Shown in pieces: positions 50,701 to 60,889 of a DNA stretch of 64,000 nt. This DNA is from Geothermobacter hydrogeniphilus (GTDB taxonomy: Bacteria; Desulfobacterota; Desulfuromonadia; Desulfuromonadales; Geothermobacteraceae): NCBI RefSeq assembly GCF_002898515.1, contig NZ_PPFX01000022.1, positions 1-64,000 on the forward strand, read 5' to 3'. The notes beneath the pieces are model-generated. The model searched no databases and was not told the DNA's origin. It saw only the letters and a list, made by a program, of their open reading frames with translations. Position numbers and translations under genes: made by a program. The stretch's first letter is position 1; each line of letters starts with the position of its first letter.

Positions 50701-51030
50701 AGGGCCCGGGACAAAAAGGAAGAATTCCTGTCGCAGATTCTGGCGCGCTTGAACGAACTGTTCATCACCGACGGCCTCACCGATAAGGACCTGGTCAACT
50801 ACGCCTACACCATCCGCGACAAGGTTCGGGAAAATCGGAAGGTGATGGACCAGATTCACAATAACTCCCCGGAACAGGCCATGCTGGGAGATTTTCCCAA
50901 GGCCCTGGACGACGCGGTGCTCGACAGTAGCGAGGCACATCAGAAGCAGATGCTGCAGATCCTTGCCAATCGTGAGGTGGCTGAAGGGTTTGCGCGGGTA
51001 GTGTTCGATCTGATCCGGCAGGGAGGATAA
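47785..51030 (+). CDS. hsdR: Type I restriction endonuclease subunit HsdR
   Basis: The motor and nuclease subunit, 1081 aa. A GTG start follows AGGGAGGGAATATAA. The N-terminal PD-(D/E)xK nuclease has the catalytic pieces WRIDLVLF and VATLELKSEF (about 155-180). The SF2 translocase has Walker A QHSAGSGKSNSIAWTA (about 335) and DEAHSSQTG (about 455), with ATNKFQTGFDQP-like motif V and VQTLSRLNRTYPG (motif VI). The helical C-terminal region joins the HsdM/HsdS complex. It is separated from hsdM/hsdS by about 3.2 kb of inserted genes. Confidence 0.96.
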   Translation: MAGKTNEQTFQDDIIAQMVSSGWLLGTPDGYNRELALYEEDVLGFVQDTQDEQWQKYCKLYPQNPEKHLLEKVASQLNKVDPNAADRDLRTFGTLGVLRHELRDRGTRFKLCQFKPEHDLNPDTLARYKKNRLRIVPELVYSPYATEDCLAETGKKAKAWRIDLVLFVNGLPVATLELKSEFKQAVDNAIKQYKRTRLPKDPVTRKPEPLLTFKRGALVHFAVSQYEVYMTTRLEGGDTFFLPFNKGTKEGGAGNDVPENPNEYATSYLWNEVLLPDNLLNILARYVHLQIEEKEDWQGKKYKKETLIFPRYHQWDVVNRLLGAAREEGPGQKYLIQHSAGSGKSNSIAWTAHQLSSLYTSEGDKQFHSVIVVTDRTVLDDQLQDTIYQFEHADGVVGRINRDIGDGSKSEQLALALESSQPIIIVTIQTFPFVLQAIENSVSLKERRYAIIADEAHSSQTGATARKLKEVLLAENSDVDVEFTSEDILDATIAARRDNRNLSYFAFTATPKPKTLELFGRLPNPALPPSKQNKPGAFHVYSMRQAIEEGFILDVLKNYTNYKVAYQLAQKIQARDEEVDSKKAQVKLNQWVRLHDYNIAQKVQVIVEHFKDNVMGLLGGQAKAMVVTSSRKEVVRYKKEFDKYVARKGYSSIRALVAFSGEVEFSHKDPNATGLVGEKFTEKSMNPDLKGRDMRKAFDSGDYQVMLVANKFQTGFDQPKLCAMYVDKKLHGVECVQTLSRLNRTYPGKAESGTFVLDFFNDPQEILDSFQPYYQTAELADVSDPDLVFDLFDKLRAEGIFTWQEVEQFAVAFFVKNKSNAAISNICKPAVERWQKRYKLAVEAYHTAKEMFERTRQTADAVLIANAEKSFKECRKEKDRLEIFKKDLGSFTRFYEFMSQIVDYDSKDLEKLALYARHLRPLLREKMDEDDDIDLSNVALSHYRLSKIRHQDLVMETEGDYGLKSAGDIGTARARDKKEEFLSQILARLNELFITDGLTDKDLVNYAYTIRDKVRENRKVMDQIHNNSPEQAMLGDFPKALDDAVLDSSEAHQKQMLQILANREVAEGFARVVFDLIRQGG

Positions 51031-51584
51031 TGTCGCGACAAAAGAGACACTCTGAATTCTATCGGCAGCAACTGGACAGCTTTCTCACCTATTCCGGTAC
51101 CACCGATACGGAATCGATAGCCCTGTGGGTCGGCTGTCCCGACTGCGGCTGGATCGACGCCCGGCTGGTGATCGGTGACGACAGCTTCTTTATCAATTTC
51201 TCCGATGCCTATCCCCCCTTTCTCGACCTGGTCGACTGGATCACGCGGATCACAAAAGGCGAAGACGTCGGCCCGGTTTGGGTGTATGACGAAATCCGCG
51301 ATCATTTTTTCAATGTGAACTGCACGGAAAAGGAAAATGTACTGCGCTTCGAATATGCCCGGTTCTACTTTCCGGGGGTCGGTGTTTTTCGCAAGTCCTT
51401 CGTGAAAAGAACCGAGCTTGTTTCAGCCTTCTACCTGGCGTTCAAATATCTGATGGCCATCGACTTCGAGGCGGCGGAAGAGCGGGACGACAGCTCGGTC
51501 TGGTTCCATTTCGACGACGATTCGGATGATCTCGTGAAATTTGACCTGTCTGAAATCGAAGCCTACCTGCAAGATTCCCATTAG
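51030..51584 (+). CDS. Unrecognised 184-aa protein downstream of hsdR
   Basis: The ATG overlaps the hsdR TAA by one base, so it is translated with hsdR. The acidic soluble protein has no signal or membrane segment. Features: a CPDCGW pair, an Asp/Glu-rich tail (WFHFDDDSDDLVKFDLSEIE) and a Phe-rich strand pattern in the middle. It recalls small helper or immunity-type proteins but no family is recognised. Confidence 0.7.
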   Translation: MSRQKRHSEFYRQQLDSFLTYSGTTDTESIALWVGCPDCGWIDARLVIGDDSFFINFSDAYPPFLDLVDWITRITKGEDVGPVWVYDEIRDHFFNVNCTEKENVLRFEYARFYFPGVGVFRKSFVKRTELVSAFYLAFKYLMAIDFEAAEERDDSSVWFHFDDDSDDLVKFDLSEIEAYLQDSH

Positions 51585-51611
51585 GGAACGTGACAATAAG
51601 GAGACCGCCGT

Positions 51612-52163
51612 ATGATGAACCCTGAAATCTATGAACTTCACATCGCCCTGGTCGAAAATAAACCGGAAATCTGGCGGCTATTCCAAGTGCCGGCTTCAAT
51701 CCCCCTGCGCAAGCTGCACAAGGTCATCCAACGGGTCATGGGCTGGGAGGACTACCATCTCTATTCCTTTGAAAAGGGCGGCATTGTCTTCGGTCGGCCC
51801 GATCCCGATTTTATCTGCGATACCGTCAACGATCATGGGGTTTCGCTCTACTGCCTGCTCAAGCGGGAAGGCGATCAGCTCACCTATACCTACGACTTCG
51901 GTGACAACTGGCAGCACCAGGTAACGCTGCAACGGATACTCCCCGACAACCCTGAGATGAAACATCCCCTCTGTCTTGATGGAGCCAATGCCTGCCCGCC
52001 CGAAGACTGCGGCGGTCACCACGGCTATAGCGAATATCTCGAAGCATTGCTTGTTCCGAGCCATGAACAACATGAAGAATATCTTGCCTGGCGTGGACCT
52101 TTCGACCCTGCGGCCTTCGACTTGCCGGCGGTGAACCGGGCGTTGCGGCGGTTGAAGGTATAG
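51612..52163 (+). CDS. Plasmid pRiA4b ORF-3 family protein
   Basis: A 183-aa protein of the pRiA4_ORF3/TnpR-like family: YELHIALVENKPEIWRLFQVPASIPLRKLHKVIQ start, then GWEDYHLYSFEKGG, TYTYDFGDNWQHQV and CPPEDCGGHHGYSEYLEAL. This family accompanies mobile elements and defence loci; its activity is not established. RBS AAGGAGACCG precedes ATG at 51612. It follows the 184-aa gene by 27 bp. Confidence 0.88.
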   Translation: MMNPEIYELHIALVENKPEIWRLFQVPASIPLRKLHKVIQRVMGWEDYHLYSFEKGGIVFGRPDPDFICDTVNDHGVSLYCLLKREGDQLTYTYDFGDNWQHQVTLQRILPDNPEMKHPLCLDGANACPPEDCGGHHGYSEYLEALLVPSHEQHEEYLAWRGPFDPAAFDLPAVNRALRRLKV

Positions 52164-52227
52164 ATTGCGCAGGATGTTGGTAGCATCTGATGAGGTGGTT
52201 GTTAAGAAAGTTTGAGGAGAATTTGAA

Positions 52228-53760
<1,533 letters not shown>

Positions 53761-53778
53761 TCGTATTTGGCGGTTTTT

Positions 53779-53816
53779 GTTCTCAATAACGTAACATTTG
53801 TTGCAAAATTGAGAAC
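53779..53816. promoter_or_regulatory. Inverted repeat upstream of recO
   Basis: GTTCTCAAT (53779-53787) and ATTGAGAAC (53808-53816) are perfect 9-bp arms, 20 bp apart, ending 17 bp before the recO ATG. It may be an operator or a terminator for the upstream gene; no T-run follows. Confidence 0.4.
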
Positions 53817-53833
53817 AGCGAGACCGGTTCCCC

Positions 53834-54610
53834 ATGCACCCGCAAAAAAGCGAAGCCATCATCCTGCAGCATATCGACTACGGTGAGAGTGACCGTATCG
53901 TCACCTTCTTCACCCCGGAGCAGGGACTGCTGAAGGGGTTCGCGCGCGGGGCGCGCAAGAGCCGCAAGCGTTTCGGGGCTGCGCTGGAGCCTTTTTCCGG
54001 CGTGCGGCTGATCTGGCGGCAGCGGCCCAATTCCTCCCTGCTCAACCTGCAGGAGGCCGAACTGCTCGACCTGCGGGACGGGCTGCGGCGTGATCTGAAG
54101 GCGCTGGCGCTGGCCGCCTATGGCTGTGAACTGGTGGCGGCACTGTTCGGCGAGGGGGGCGCGCATCCGGAGGTCTATGCCATGCTGAAGTCTCTGCTCG
54201 ACCAGCTCAATGTCGACGGCGGCTGCGCCGAGTACCGGCTGCTGTTGGAGCTGCGGCTGCTGCGGCTCTCGGGGCACGAGCCGCACCTGCTGCACTGCGC
54301 GGTCTGCGGCGGAGCGCTGCCGGAACAGGTGCATTTCAGCGTCGAGCAGGACGGCAGCCTCTGCCCGGCCTGCCGGGTGCCGGGCGCGCGGCCGGTCTCG
54401 CTGGCGACCCTCGGCAGCCTGGCCCGCTGCCGGGAGACACCCGCCGACCGTTTCGCCGGTTTCCATCTCGGCGCCACCACCCTCGGCGAGGGGGCGCCGC
54501 TCTGTACCGCGGCCCTCGATGCGCAGTTGCCGCGGCGGATCAAAAGCCGGGAATTCCTCGACCGCCTGGAACCCCTGCCGCCGGCCCCCGGCGGAGCCGG
54601 TCATTCTTGA
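53834..54610 (+). CDS. recO: DNA repair protein RecO
   Basis: A recombination mediator that helps RecA load on SSB-coated DNA, 258 aa. The N-terminal OB fold begins HPQKSEAIILQHIDYGESDRIVTFFTPEQGLLKGFARGARKS. The C-terminal zinc site has CAVCG and CPACRV (about 155-180), as in RecO forms with zinc. The start is the first good ATG; the ribosome-binding site is weak (GAGACC). The stop overlaps the glyQ -35 element. A - strand ORF opposite is a shadow. Confidence 0.93.
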   Translation: MHPQKSEAIILQHIDYGESDRIVTFFTPEQGLLKGFARGARKSRKRFGAALEPFSGVRLIWRQRPNSSLLNLQEAELLDLRDGLRRDLKALALAAYGCELVAALFGEGGAHPEVYAMLKSLLDQLNVDGGCAEYRLLLELRLLRLSGHEPHLLHCAVCGGALPEQVHFSVEQDGSLCPACRVPGARPVSLATLGSLARCRETPADRFAGFHLGATTLGEGAPLCTAALDAQLPRRIKSREFLDRLEPLPPAPGGAGHS

Positions 54611-54635
54611 CACCCCCGGGGGCGCGGGTTAGAAT
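54607..54635 (+). promoter_or_regulatory. Promoter of glyQS
   Basis: TTGACA (54607-54612), 17 bp, TAGAAT (54630-54635), one mismatch in the -10. It overlaps the recO stop and lies about 70 bp before the glyQ start. GTATACAGTATAC (54656-54668) follows in the leader. Confidence 0.7.
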
Positions 54636-54706
54636 GATGCCCCCTTGAAAAACTGTATACAGTATACTATCCGGCGGTCCCGCCGCCGGCAGCACTCGGA
54701 GGAGTC

Positions 54707-55576
<870 letters not shown>

Positions 55577-55660
55577 GTTGGTCGGCATCCAGGGCTCAAG
55601 CTGCCGGTCTTCCGGTTTCAGCTCCTGGTTCCTGACTCCTGACTCCCGGAGTTTTCATAC

Positions 55661-57718
55661 ATGTCCTCTGAACTTTTTCTTGAAATCGGTACCGAAGAGA
55701 TCCCGGCCGGATTTCTGAACCCCGCCCGGCGTGATCTTGAACGGCTGTTACGTAAGGAGTTCGCTGCCGCCGGGCTGGCCTGTGGTGCCATCCGCACCTT
55801 TGCCACGCCGCGGCGCATCGCCATCGCCGTTGCCGACCTGGCCGCCGAAACCCCACGCCAGGAGCTGAAGCTGACCGGCCCCTCGCTGAAGGTCGCCTTC
55901 GATGCCGACGGCAAGCCGACCAGGGCCGCGCTCGGCTTCGCCCGCAGCAACGGGGTCGATGTCTCTGACCTCGGCACCATCGAGACCGATAAGGGCGCCT
56001 ACGTCGCCATCGACAAGGTGATCGAGGGCAAACCGACCCGCGACCTGCTGCCGGAGATTCTCGAACGCACGGTGACCGGCCTGCCGTTTCGCAAGTCGAT
56101 GCGCTGGAAGGATCTCGACGTCCGTTTCGCCCGCCCGGTACACTGGATCGTCGCCCTCTACGACGGCCGGGTGGTGCCTTTCGGTTTCGGCAACCTGACC
56201 AGCGGCGACCAGTCGCGCGGTCACCGTTTCATGGCCCCGGAGAGTTTCACCGTCAGCGGCTGTGAGCAGTGGCTGGCCGAACTGGAAAAACGGTTCGTCA
56301 TCGCCGACCCGGAGAAACGCCGGGCGCTGATTGCCGACGGCGTGAAAAAGGCTGCCGAGGCGATCGGCGGCGTGGTCAATCTCGATGAGAAACTGCTCGA
56401 CGAGATCACCTACCTGGTCGAGGATCCGACCCCGGTGGCCGGCGGCTTCGAAGCGGACTACCTGCAGCTGCCGCGAGAACTGCTGGTGACCAGCATGCGC
56501 GAGCACCAGCGTTACTTCACCGTCAGCGACGCCGACGGCAGGCTGCTGCCGAATTTCATCACCGTCTCCAACACCCGCGCCGAAGATCTCTCGGTGGTCG
56601 CCCGGGGGAACGAGCGGGTGCTGCGCGCGCGGCTCTCGGATGCCATGTTTTTCTGGACCGAGGATCAGAAGGTCAAGCTGGAAACCCGCCTCGAAGCACT
56701 GAAGAAGGTGGTCTACCAGCAGAAGCTCGGCACCAGTTACGAGAAGGTGATGCGTTTCACCGCCCTCGCCAGAAGCCTCGCCGAGCAGTTCGAGCCGGAG
56801 GCGGTGGCGCAGACCGAACGCGCCGCGCTGCTGGCCAAGTGTGACCTCGAAACCGGCATGGTCTACGAGTTCCCCGAACTGCAGGGAGTCATGGGCCGCG
56901 AATATGCCCGGCTTGAGGGGGAGGATATGCGGGTCGCGACGGCCATCTACGAGCATTACCTGCCGATCGAGGCGGGCGGCGATCTGCCCACGGACTCTGT
57001 CGGCGCCTTCGTCTCCATCGCCGACAAGATCGACACCATCTGCGGCTGTTTCGGCGTCGGCCTGATCCCGACCGGCAGCGCCGACCCCTATGCCCTGCGG
57101 CGCAGCGCCATCGGGGTGCTCAATATCCTGCAGGACCGGGGTTATCGCCTGTCCCTCGCCGAGCTGATCGGCCGGGGCGTCGGGCTGCTCGGCGAGAAAC
57201 TGACCCGTCCCGCGGACGAGGTCGTGAAAGATGTGCTGGCGTTCTTCCGCGGCCGCTTCCAGAATATGCAGGGAGAGGTTCCGGCCGACGTGGTTGACGC
57301 GGTGCTGGCCGCCGGTTTCGATGATCCGCTCGATGCCCGGGCGCGGATCGAGGCACTTGCCGCCCTGAAGGGACAGGCTGATTTCGAGCCGCTGGCGGTC
57401 GCCTTCAAGCGGGTGGTCAATATCATCAAGGGCGGGACCGAGGCGGCTGTCGATCCGGCCCTGTTCGAGGCGCAGTGCGAAGGAGATCTGCTGGCGGCCC
57501 AGCAACTGGCGGCGCAGCGGGTGGCGGAGCAGGTCGCGAATGGGGATTACGCGGCCGCCCTGCAGACCATCGCCGGGTTGCGGCCGGCGGTCGACGCCTT
57601 CTTCGACGGGGTCATGGTCATGGCCGAGAACGCGGCGGTCAAGACCAATCGCCTCGCCCTGCTGACCAGGGTTGCCGAACTGTTTACCGGAATTGCCGAC
57701 TTCGCCCGAATCTCCTGA
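55661..57718 (+). CDS. glyS: Glycyl-tRNA synthetase beta subunit
   Basis: The tRNA-binding beta chain, 685 aa. The N-terminus LFLEIGTEEIPAGFLNPARRDL, the core SMREHQRYFTVSDADGRLLPNFITVSNTR and the HD-like segment DLETGMVYEFPELQGVMGREYA are standard. The anticodon-binding domain is C-terminal. It forms alpha2-beta2 with GlyQ. The 3' end is built into a terminator stem (57703-57726). The start MSSELF lies after a CTCCTGACTCCCGGAG repeat-like stretch with modest ribosome-binding potential. Confidence 0.97.
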   Translation: MSSELFLEIGTEEIPAGFLNPARRDLERLLRKEFAAAGLACGAIRTFATPRRIAIAVADLAAETPRQELKLTGPSLKVAFDADGKPTRAALGFARSNGVDVSDLGTIETDKGAYVAIDKVIEGKPTRDLLPEILERTVTGLPFRKSMRWKDLDVRFARPVHWIVALYDGRVVPFGFGNLTSGDQSRGHRFMAPESFTVSGCEQWLAELEKRFVIADPEKRRALIADGVKKAAEAIGGVVNLDEKLLDEITYLVEDPTPVAGGFEADYLQLPRELLVTSMREHQRYFTVSDADGRLLPNFITVSNTRAEDLSVVARGNERVLRARLSDAMFFWTEDQKVKLETRLEALKKVVYQQKLGTSYEKVMRFTALARSLAEQFEPEAVAQTERAALLAKCDLETGMVYEFPELQGVMGREYARLEGEDMRVATAIYEHYLPIEAGGDLPTDSVGAFVSIADKIDTICGCFGVGLIPTGSADPYALRRSAIGVLNILQDRGYRLSLAELIGRGVGLLGEKLTRPADEVVKDVLAFFRGRFQNMQGEVPADVVDAVLAAGFDDPLDARARIEALAALKGQADFEPLAVAFKRVVNIIKGGTEAAVDPALFEAQCEGDLLAAQQLAAQRVAEQVANGDYAAALQTIAGLRPAVDAFFDGVMVMAENAAVKTNRLALLTRVAELFTGIADFARIS

Positions 57719-57736
57719 TTCGGGCGTTTGCCTTTA
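57701..57736 (+). terminator. Terminator of glyQS
   Basis: CGCCCGAATC and GATTCGGGCG pair perfectly over 10 bp around a TCCT loop, followed by TTTGCCTTT. The left arm lies inside the end of glyS. Confidence 0.85.
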
Positions 57737-57829
57737 GGGGTCCGGGAGCCGGGTGAGGTTCCTGTTGCAAGCTTGCTTTCACGACGGAGCCCCACCCGGT
57801 TTCCGGACCCGGTGCGGTGTAAAAAGGGG

Positions 57830-57985
57830 TCGCCAAGGCGCCAGGGAAGTCAAAAACTGAGTTAACGCAGAGGCGGAGAGGAGCAGAGACGGAGAGAATA
57901 TCTTTTGGGTTTAAAACCAAAAACTGCTTTTGGTTTTCTCTGGGTTCTCTCCCGCTCTGCGCCTCTCCATTAAAAAAGGTTGTCT
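57830..57985. repeat. Long inverted-repeat intergenic element, copy 4
   Basis: GGTCGCCAAGGCGCCAGG and GTTAACGCAGAGGCGGAGAGG face CTCTGCGCCTCTCCATTAAA and CTTGGCGGCCC-type words. Together with the glyS terminator it fills the gap before ppdK. No gene is supported between 57719 and 58076; the frame open from 57930 into ppdK is repeat sequence. Confidence 0.7.
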
Positions 57986-58076
57986 TGGAGCTCTTGGCGG
58001 CCCAACGTTTTGTCTTTTTATGTTCGGGGAATATTTACCAATGGGGCTTTGCCCCGTAACTTCTGGAGGAGTTGTC

Positions 58077-60737
58077 ATGAGTACGAAGTACGTCTATTTC
58101 TTCGGCAACGGGGAAGCTGAAGGTCGCGGCGAAATGCGCAACCTGCTCGGCGGCAAGGGGGCCAACCTGGCGGAAATGACCAGTATCGGGCTGCCGGTGC
58201 CGGCCGGTTTCACCCTCACCACCGAGGTCTGCACCGAGTTCTACAAGAACGATCGCGCCTATCCTGCAGGATTGCGCGAGGAAGTGGCCCGCAACCTCGT
58301 CAAGGTCGAGGAACTGATGGGCAAGAAGTTCGGTGACCCGTCCAACCCGCTGCTGGTCTCGGTTCGTTCCGGGGCCCGCGCCTCGATGCCGGGGATGATG
58401 GATACCGTCCTCAACCTCGGTCTCAACGACGAAACCGTCAAGGGGATCATCGCCCAGAGCGGCGACGAGCGCTTCGCCTACGATTCCTACCGGCGTTTCA
58501 TCCAGATGTACAGCAATGTCGTCCTTGGCATGGACGGCGATATCCTCGAACATCTGCTGGGGCAGATGAAGGAGCAGCGCGGCGTCACCCTGGATACCGA
58601 ACTGACCGCCGTCGACCTGCGGGAGCTGGTGTCTCGCTTCAAGACCCGGGTCAAGGAGGAGTTGGGACACGACTTCCCGCTTGATCCGCAGGATCAGCTC
58701 TGGGGTGCCATCGGTGCCGTCTTCGGCAGCTGGATGAACCCGCGGGCGATCACCTACCGGCGGCTGAACAATATCCCCGCCGAGTGGGGAACCGCGGTCA
58801 CCGTGCAGTCGATGGTGTTCGGCAACATGGGGGATGACTGTGCCACCGGCGTCGCCTTCACCCGCGATCCCTCCACCGGCGAGAAGATCTTCTACGGCGA
58901 GTTCCTGGTCAACGCCCAGGGCGAGGACGTGGTGGCCGGTATCCGCACCCCGCAGCCGATCAACAGGGACGGCGGCGACAGCGAGCTGCCGTCGATGGAA
59001 GAGGTGCTGCCCGACTGCTACGCGCAGCTGGTGAAGATCAAGAATATCCTCGAATCCCATTACCGCGACATGCAGGATATCGAGTTTACCATCGAGAAAC
59101 ACAAGCTTTACATGCTGCAGACCCGCAGCGGCAAACGGACCGCCAAAGCGGCGGTCAAGATCGCCGTCGACATGGTCCGGGAAGGGCTGATCAGCCAGCA
59201 GGAAGCGATCATGCGGGTCGAGCCTGAGCAGCTCGACCAGCTGCTGCACCCGACCCTCGACCCGGCGGCGCCGCGCGAGGTGATCGCCAAGGGGCTGCCG
59301 GCCTCTCCCGGCGCCGCCTGCGGCGAGATCGTCTTCACCGCCGACGAGGCCGAGGAGGCGGCGAAGGGCGGGCACAAGGTGATCCTGGTCCGGGTTGAGA
59401 CCAGTCCCGAGGATATCCACGGCATGAACGCCGCCCAGGGGATTCTCACCGCCCGCGGCGGCATGACCTCGCACGCCGCGGTGGTGGCGCGCGGTATGGG
59501 CAAGTGCTGTGTTTCAGGCTGCGGCGACATCAAGGTCGACTACCGGGCCGAGACCCTGACGACGGTCAGCGGCCTGATCCTGAAAAAGGGCGAGCTGATC
59601 ACCCTCGACGGCTCCACCGGTGAGGTGATGAAGGGCAAGGTGCCGACTGTCGACCCGGAGCTGACCGGGGATTTCTCGCAGCTGATGGAGTGGGTTGACA
59701 AGGCCCGCCGTCTGCGGGTGCGCACCAACGCTGACACGCCGCATGACGCCCGGGTGGCGCGCGCCTTCGGCGCCGAGGGGATCGGCCTCTGCCGGACCGA
59801 GCACATGTTTTTTGAAGCCGAGCGGATCATGGCGGTGCGCGAGATGATCCTCGCCGCCGATCTTGATGGTCGACAGCGGGCGCTGGAGAAGATCATGCCG
59901 ATGCAGAAGGGGGATTTCATCGGCCTGTTCCGGGAGATGAAGGGTCTGCCGGTGACCATCCGCCTGCTCGACCCGCCGCTGCACGAGTTCCTGCCGCAGA
60001 ACGACGTCGAGATCGAGGAGCTGGCGGCCGAGATGCGGGTTCCCGCCGCCACCCTCAAGGCCAAGGTCGAATCGCTGCACGAGTTCAACCCGATGCTCGG
60101 TCATCGCGGCTGCCGGCTGGCGGTGACCTTCCCCGAGATCTACGACATGCAGGTGCGGGCGATCATGGAGGCGGCCTGCGAGCTGATCAGGAACGAGGGC
60201 TTCTCGATCGTGCCCGAGATCATGATTCCGCTGGTCGGCGAGGTCAGGGAGCTGGCCATCCTGCGCGCCAACGTGGTGCGGGTCGCCGACGCGGTGATCG
60301 CCGAGTACGGGGTTGAGGTCGAGTACCTGATCGGCACCATGATCGAGCTGCCGCGGGCGGCTCTGACCGCCGACGTGATCGCCGGGGAGGCGGATTTCTT
60401 CTCCTTCGGCACCAACGACCTGACTCAGACCACCTACGGCCTGTCGCGCGATGACTCGGGCCGCTTTCTGCCCTTCTACATCGAGCAGGAGATCTATGCC
60501 ACCGACCCCTTTGTCGCTCTCGACCAGGAGGGGGTCGGCCAGCTGGTGAAAATGGGTTGTGAAAAAGGGCGCCAGGCCCGGCCGGATATCAAGCTCGGCA
60601 TCTGCGGCGAGCATGGCGGCGAGCCTTCCAGCGTCATCTTCTGCCACAACATCGGCCTCGACTATGTTTCCTGCTCCCCCTACCGGGTGCCGATCGCCCG
60701 GTTGGCGGCGGCGCAGGGGGCGTTGCTGGAGAAGTAG
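58077..60737 (+). CDS. ppdK: Pyruvate, phosphate dikinase
   Basis: It interconverts pyruvate, ATP and Pi with PEP, AMP and PPi, 886 aa from ATG 58077 (CTGGAGGAGTTGTC before it). The ATP-grasp domain starts GEGRG-like (FFGNGEAEGRGEMRNLLGGKGANLAEM), the phosphohistidine domain has the catalytic His in GGMTSHAAVVARGMGKCCVSG, and the PEP-binding TIM barrel has GIGLCRTEHMFF and FFSFGTNDLTQTTYG. A 5' leader hairpin (GGGGC-TTT-GCCCC) lies just before the ribosome-binding site. It ends with an intrinsic terminator. Confidence 0.97.
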   Translation: MSTKYVYFFGNGEAEGRGEMRNLLGGKGANLAEMTSIGLPVPAGFTLTTEVCTEFYKNDRAYPAGLREEVARNLVKVEELMGKKFGDPSNPLLVSVRSGARASMPGMMDTVLNLGLNDETVKGIIAQSGDERFAYDSYRRFIQMYSNVVLGMDGDILEHLLGQMKEQRGVTLDTELTAVDLRELVSRFKTRVKEELGHDFPLDPQDQLWGAIGAVFGSWMNPRAITYRRLNNIPAEWGTAVTVQSMVFGNMGDDCATGVAFTRDPSTGEKIFYGEFLVNAQGEDVVAGIRTPQPINRDGGDSELPSMEEVLPDCYAQLVKIKNILESHYRDMQDIEFTIEKHKLYMLQTRSGKRTAKAAVKIAVDMVREGLISQQEAIMRVEPEQLDQLLHPTLDPAAPREVIAKGLPASPGAACGEIVFTADEAEEAAKGGHKVILVRVETSPEDIHGMNAAQGILTARGGMTSHAAVVARGMGKCCVSGCGDIKVDYRAETLTTVSGLILKKGELITLDGSTGEVMKGKVPTVDPELTGDFSQLMEWVDKARRLRVRTNADTPHDARVARAFGAEGIGLCRTEHMFFEAERIMAVREMILAADLDGRQRALEKIMPMQKGDFIGLFREMKGLPVTIRLLDPPLHEFLPQNDVEIEELAAEMRVPAATLKAKVESLHEFNPMLGHRGCRLAVTFPEIYDMQVRAIMEAACELIRNEGFSIVPEIMIPLVGEVRELAILRANVVRVADAVIAEYGVEVEYLIGTMIELPRAALTADVIAGEADFFSFGTNDLTQTTYGLSRDDSGRFLPFYIEQEIYATDPFVALDQEGVGQLVKMGCEKGRQARPDIKLGICGEHGGEPSSVIFCHNIGLDYVSCSPYRVPIARLAAAQGALLEK

Positions 60738-60759
60738 GTTCGATGGTCTTGCAGACCCG

Positions 60760-60793
60760 AAGAGTCCCGGCCTTGCGCCGGGGCTCTTTTTTC
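60760..60793 (+). terminator. Terminator of ppdK
   Basis: GAGTCCCGGC and GCCGGGGCTC form a strong stem, followed by TTTTTT, about 20 bp past the ppdK stop. Confidence 0.88.
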
Positions 60794-60889
60794 AGCTACA
60801 CCGCCGGCGGCCTACGGGTGCTTGTCCCCGCAGTCGGATTCCCCTAGAATATCCGGAACTCTTTCTCTGTTTTCCCCGGGGTTGATGCC

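Noticed and set aside
54643-54706. T-box riboswitch before glyQ
   Set aside because: The leader is only about 65 nt and has no specifier stem or terminator/antiterminator pair.
57930-58076. 49-codon N-terminal extension of ppdK
   Set aside because: Lies in repeat sequence; the ATG at 58077 has a proper ribosome-binding site and the family N-terminus.
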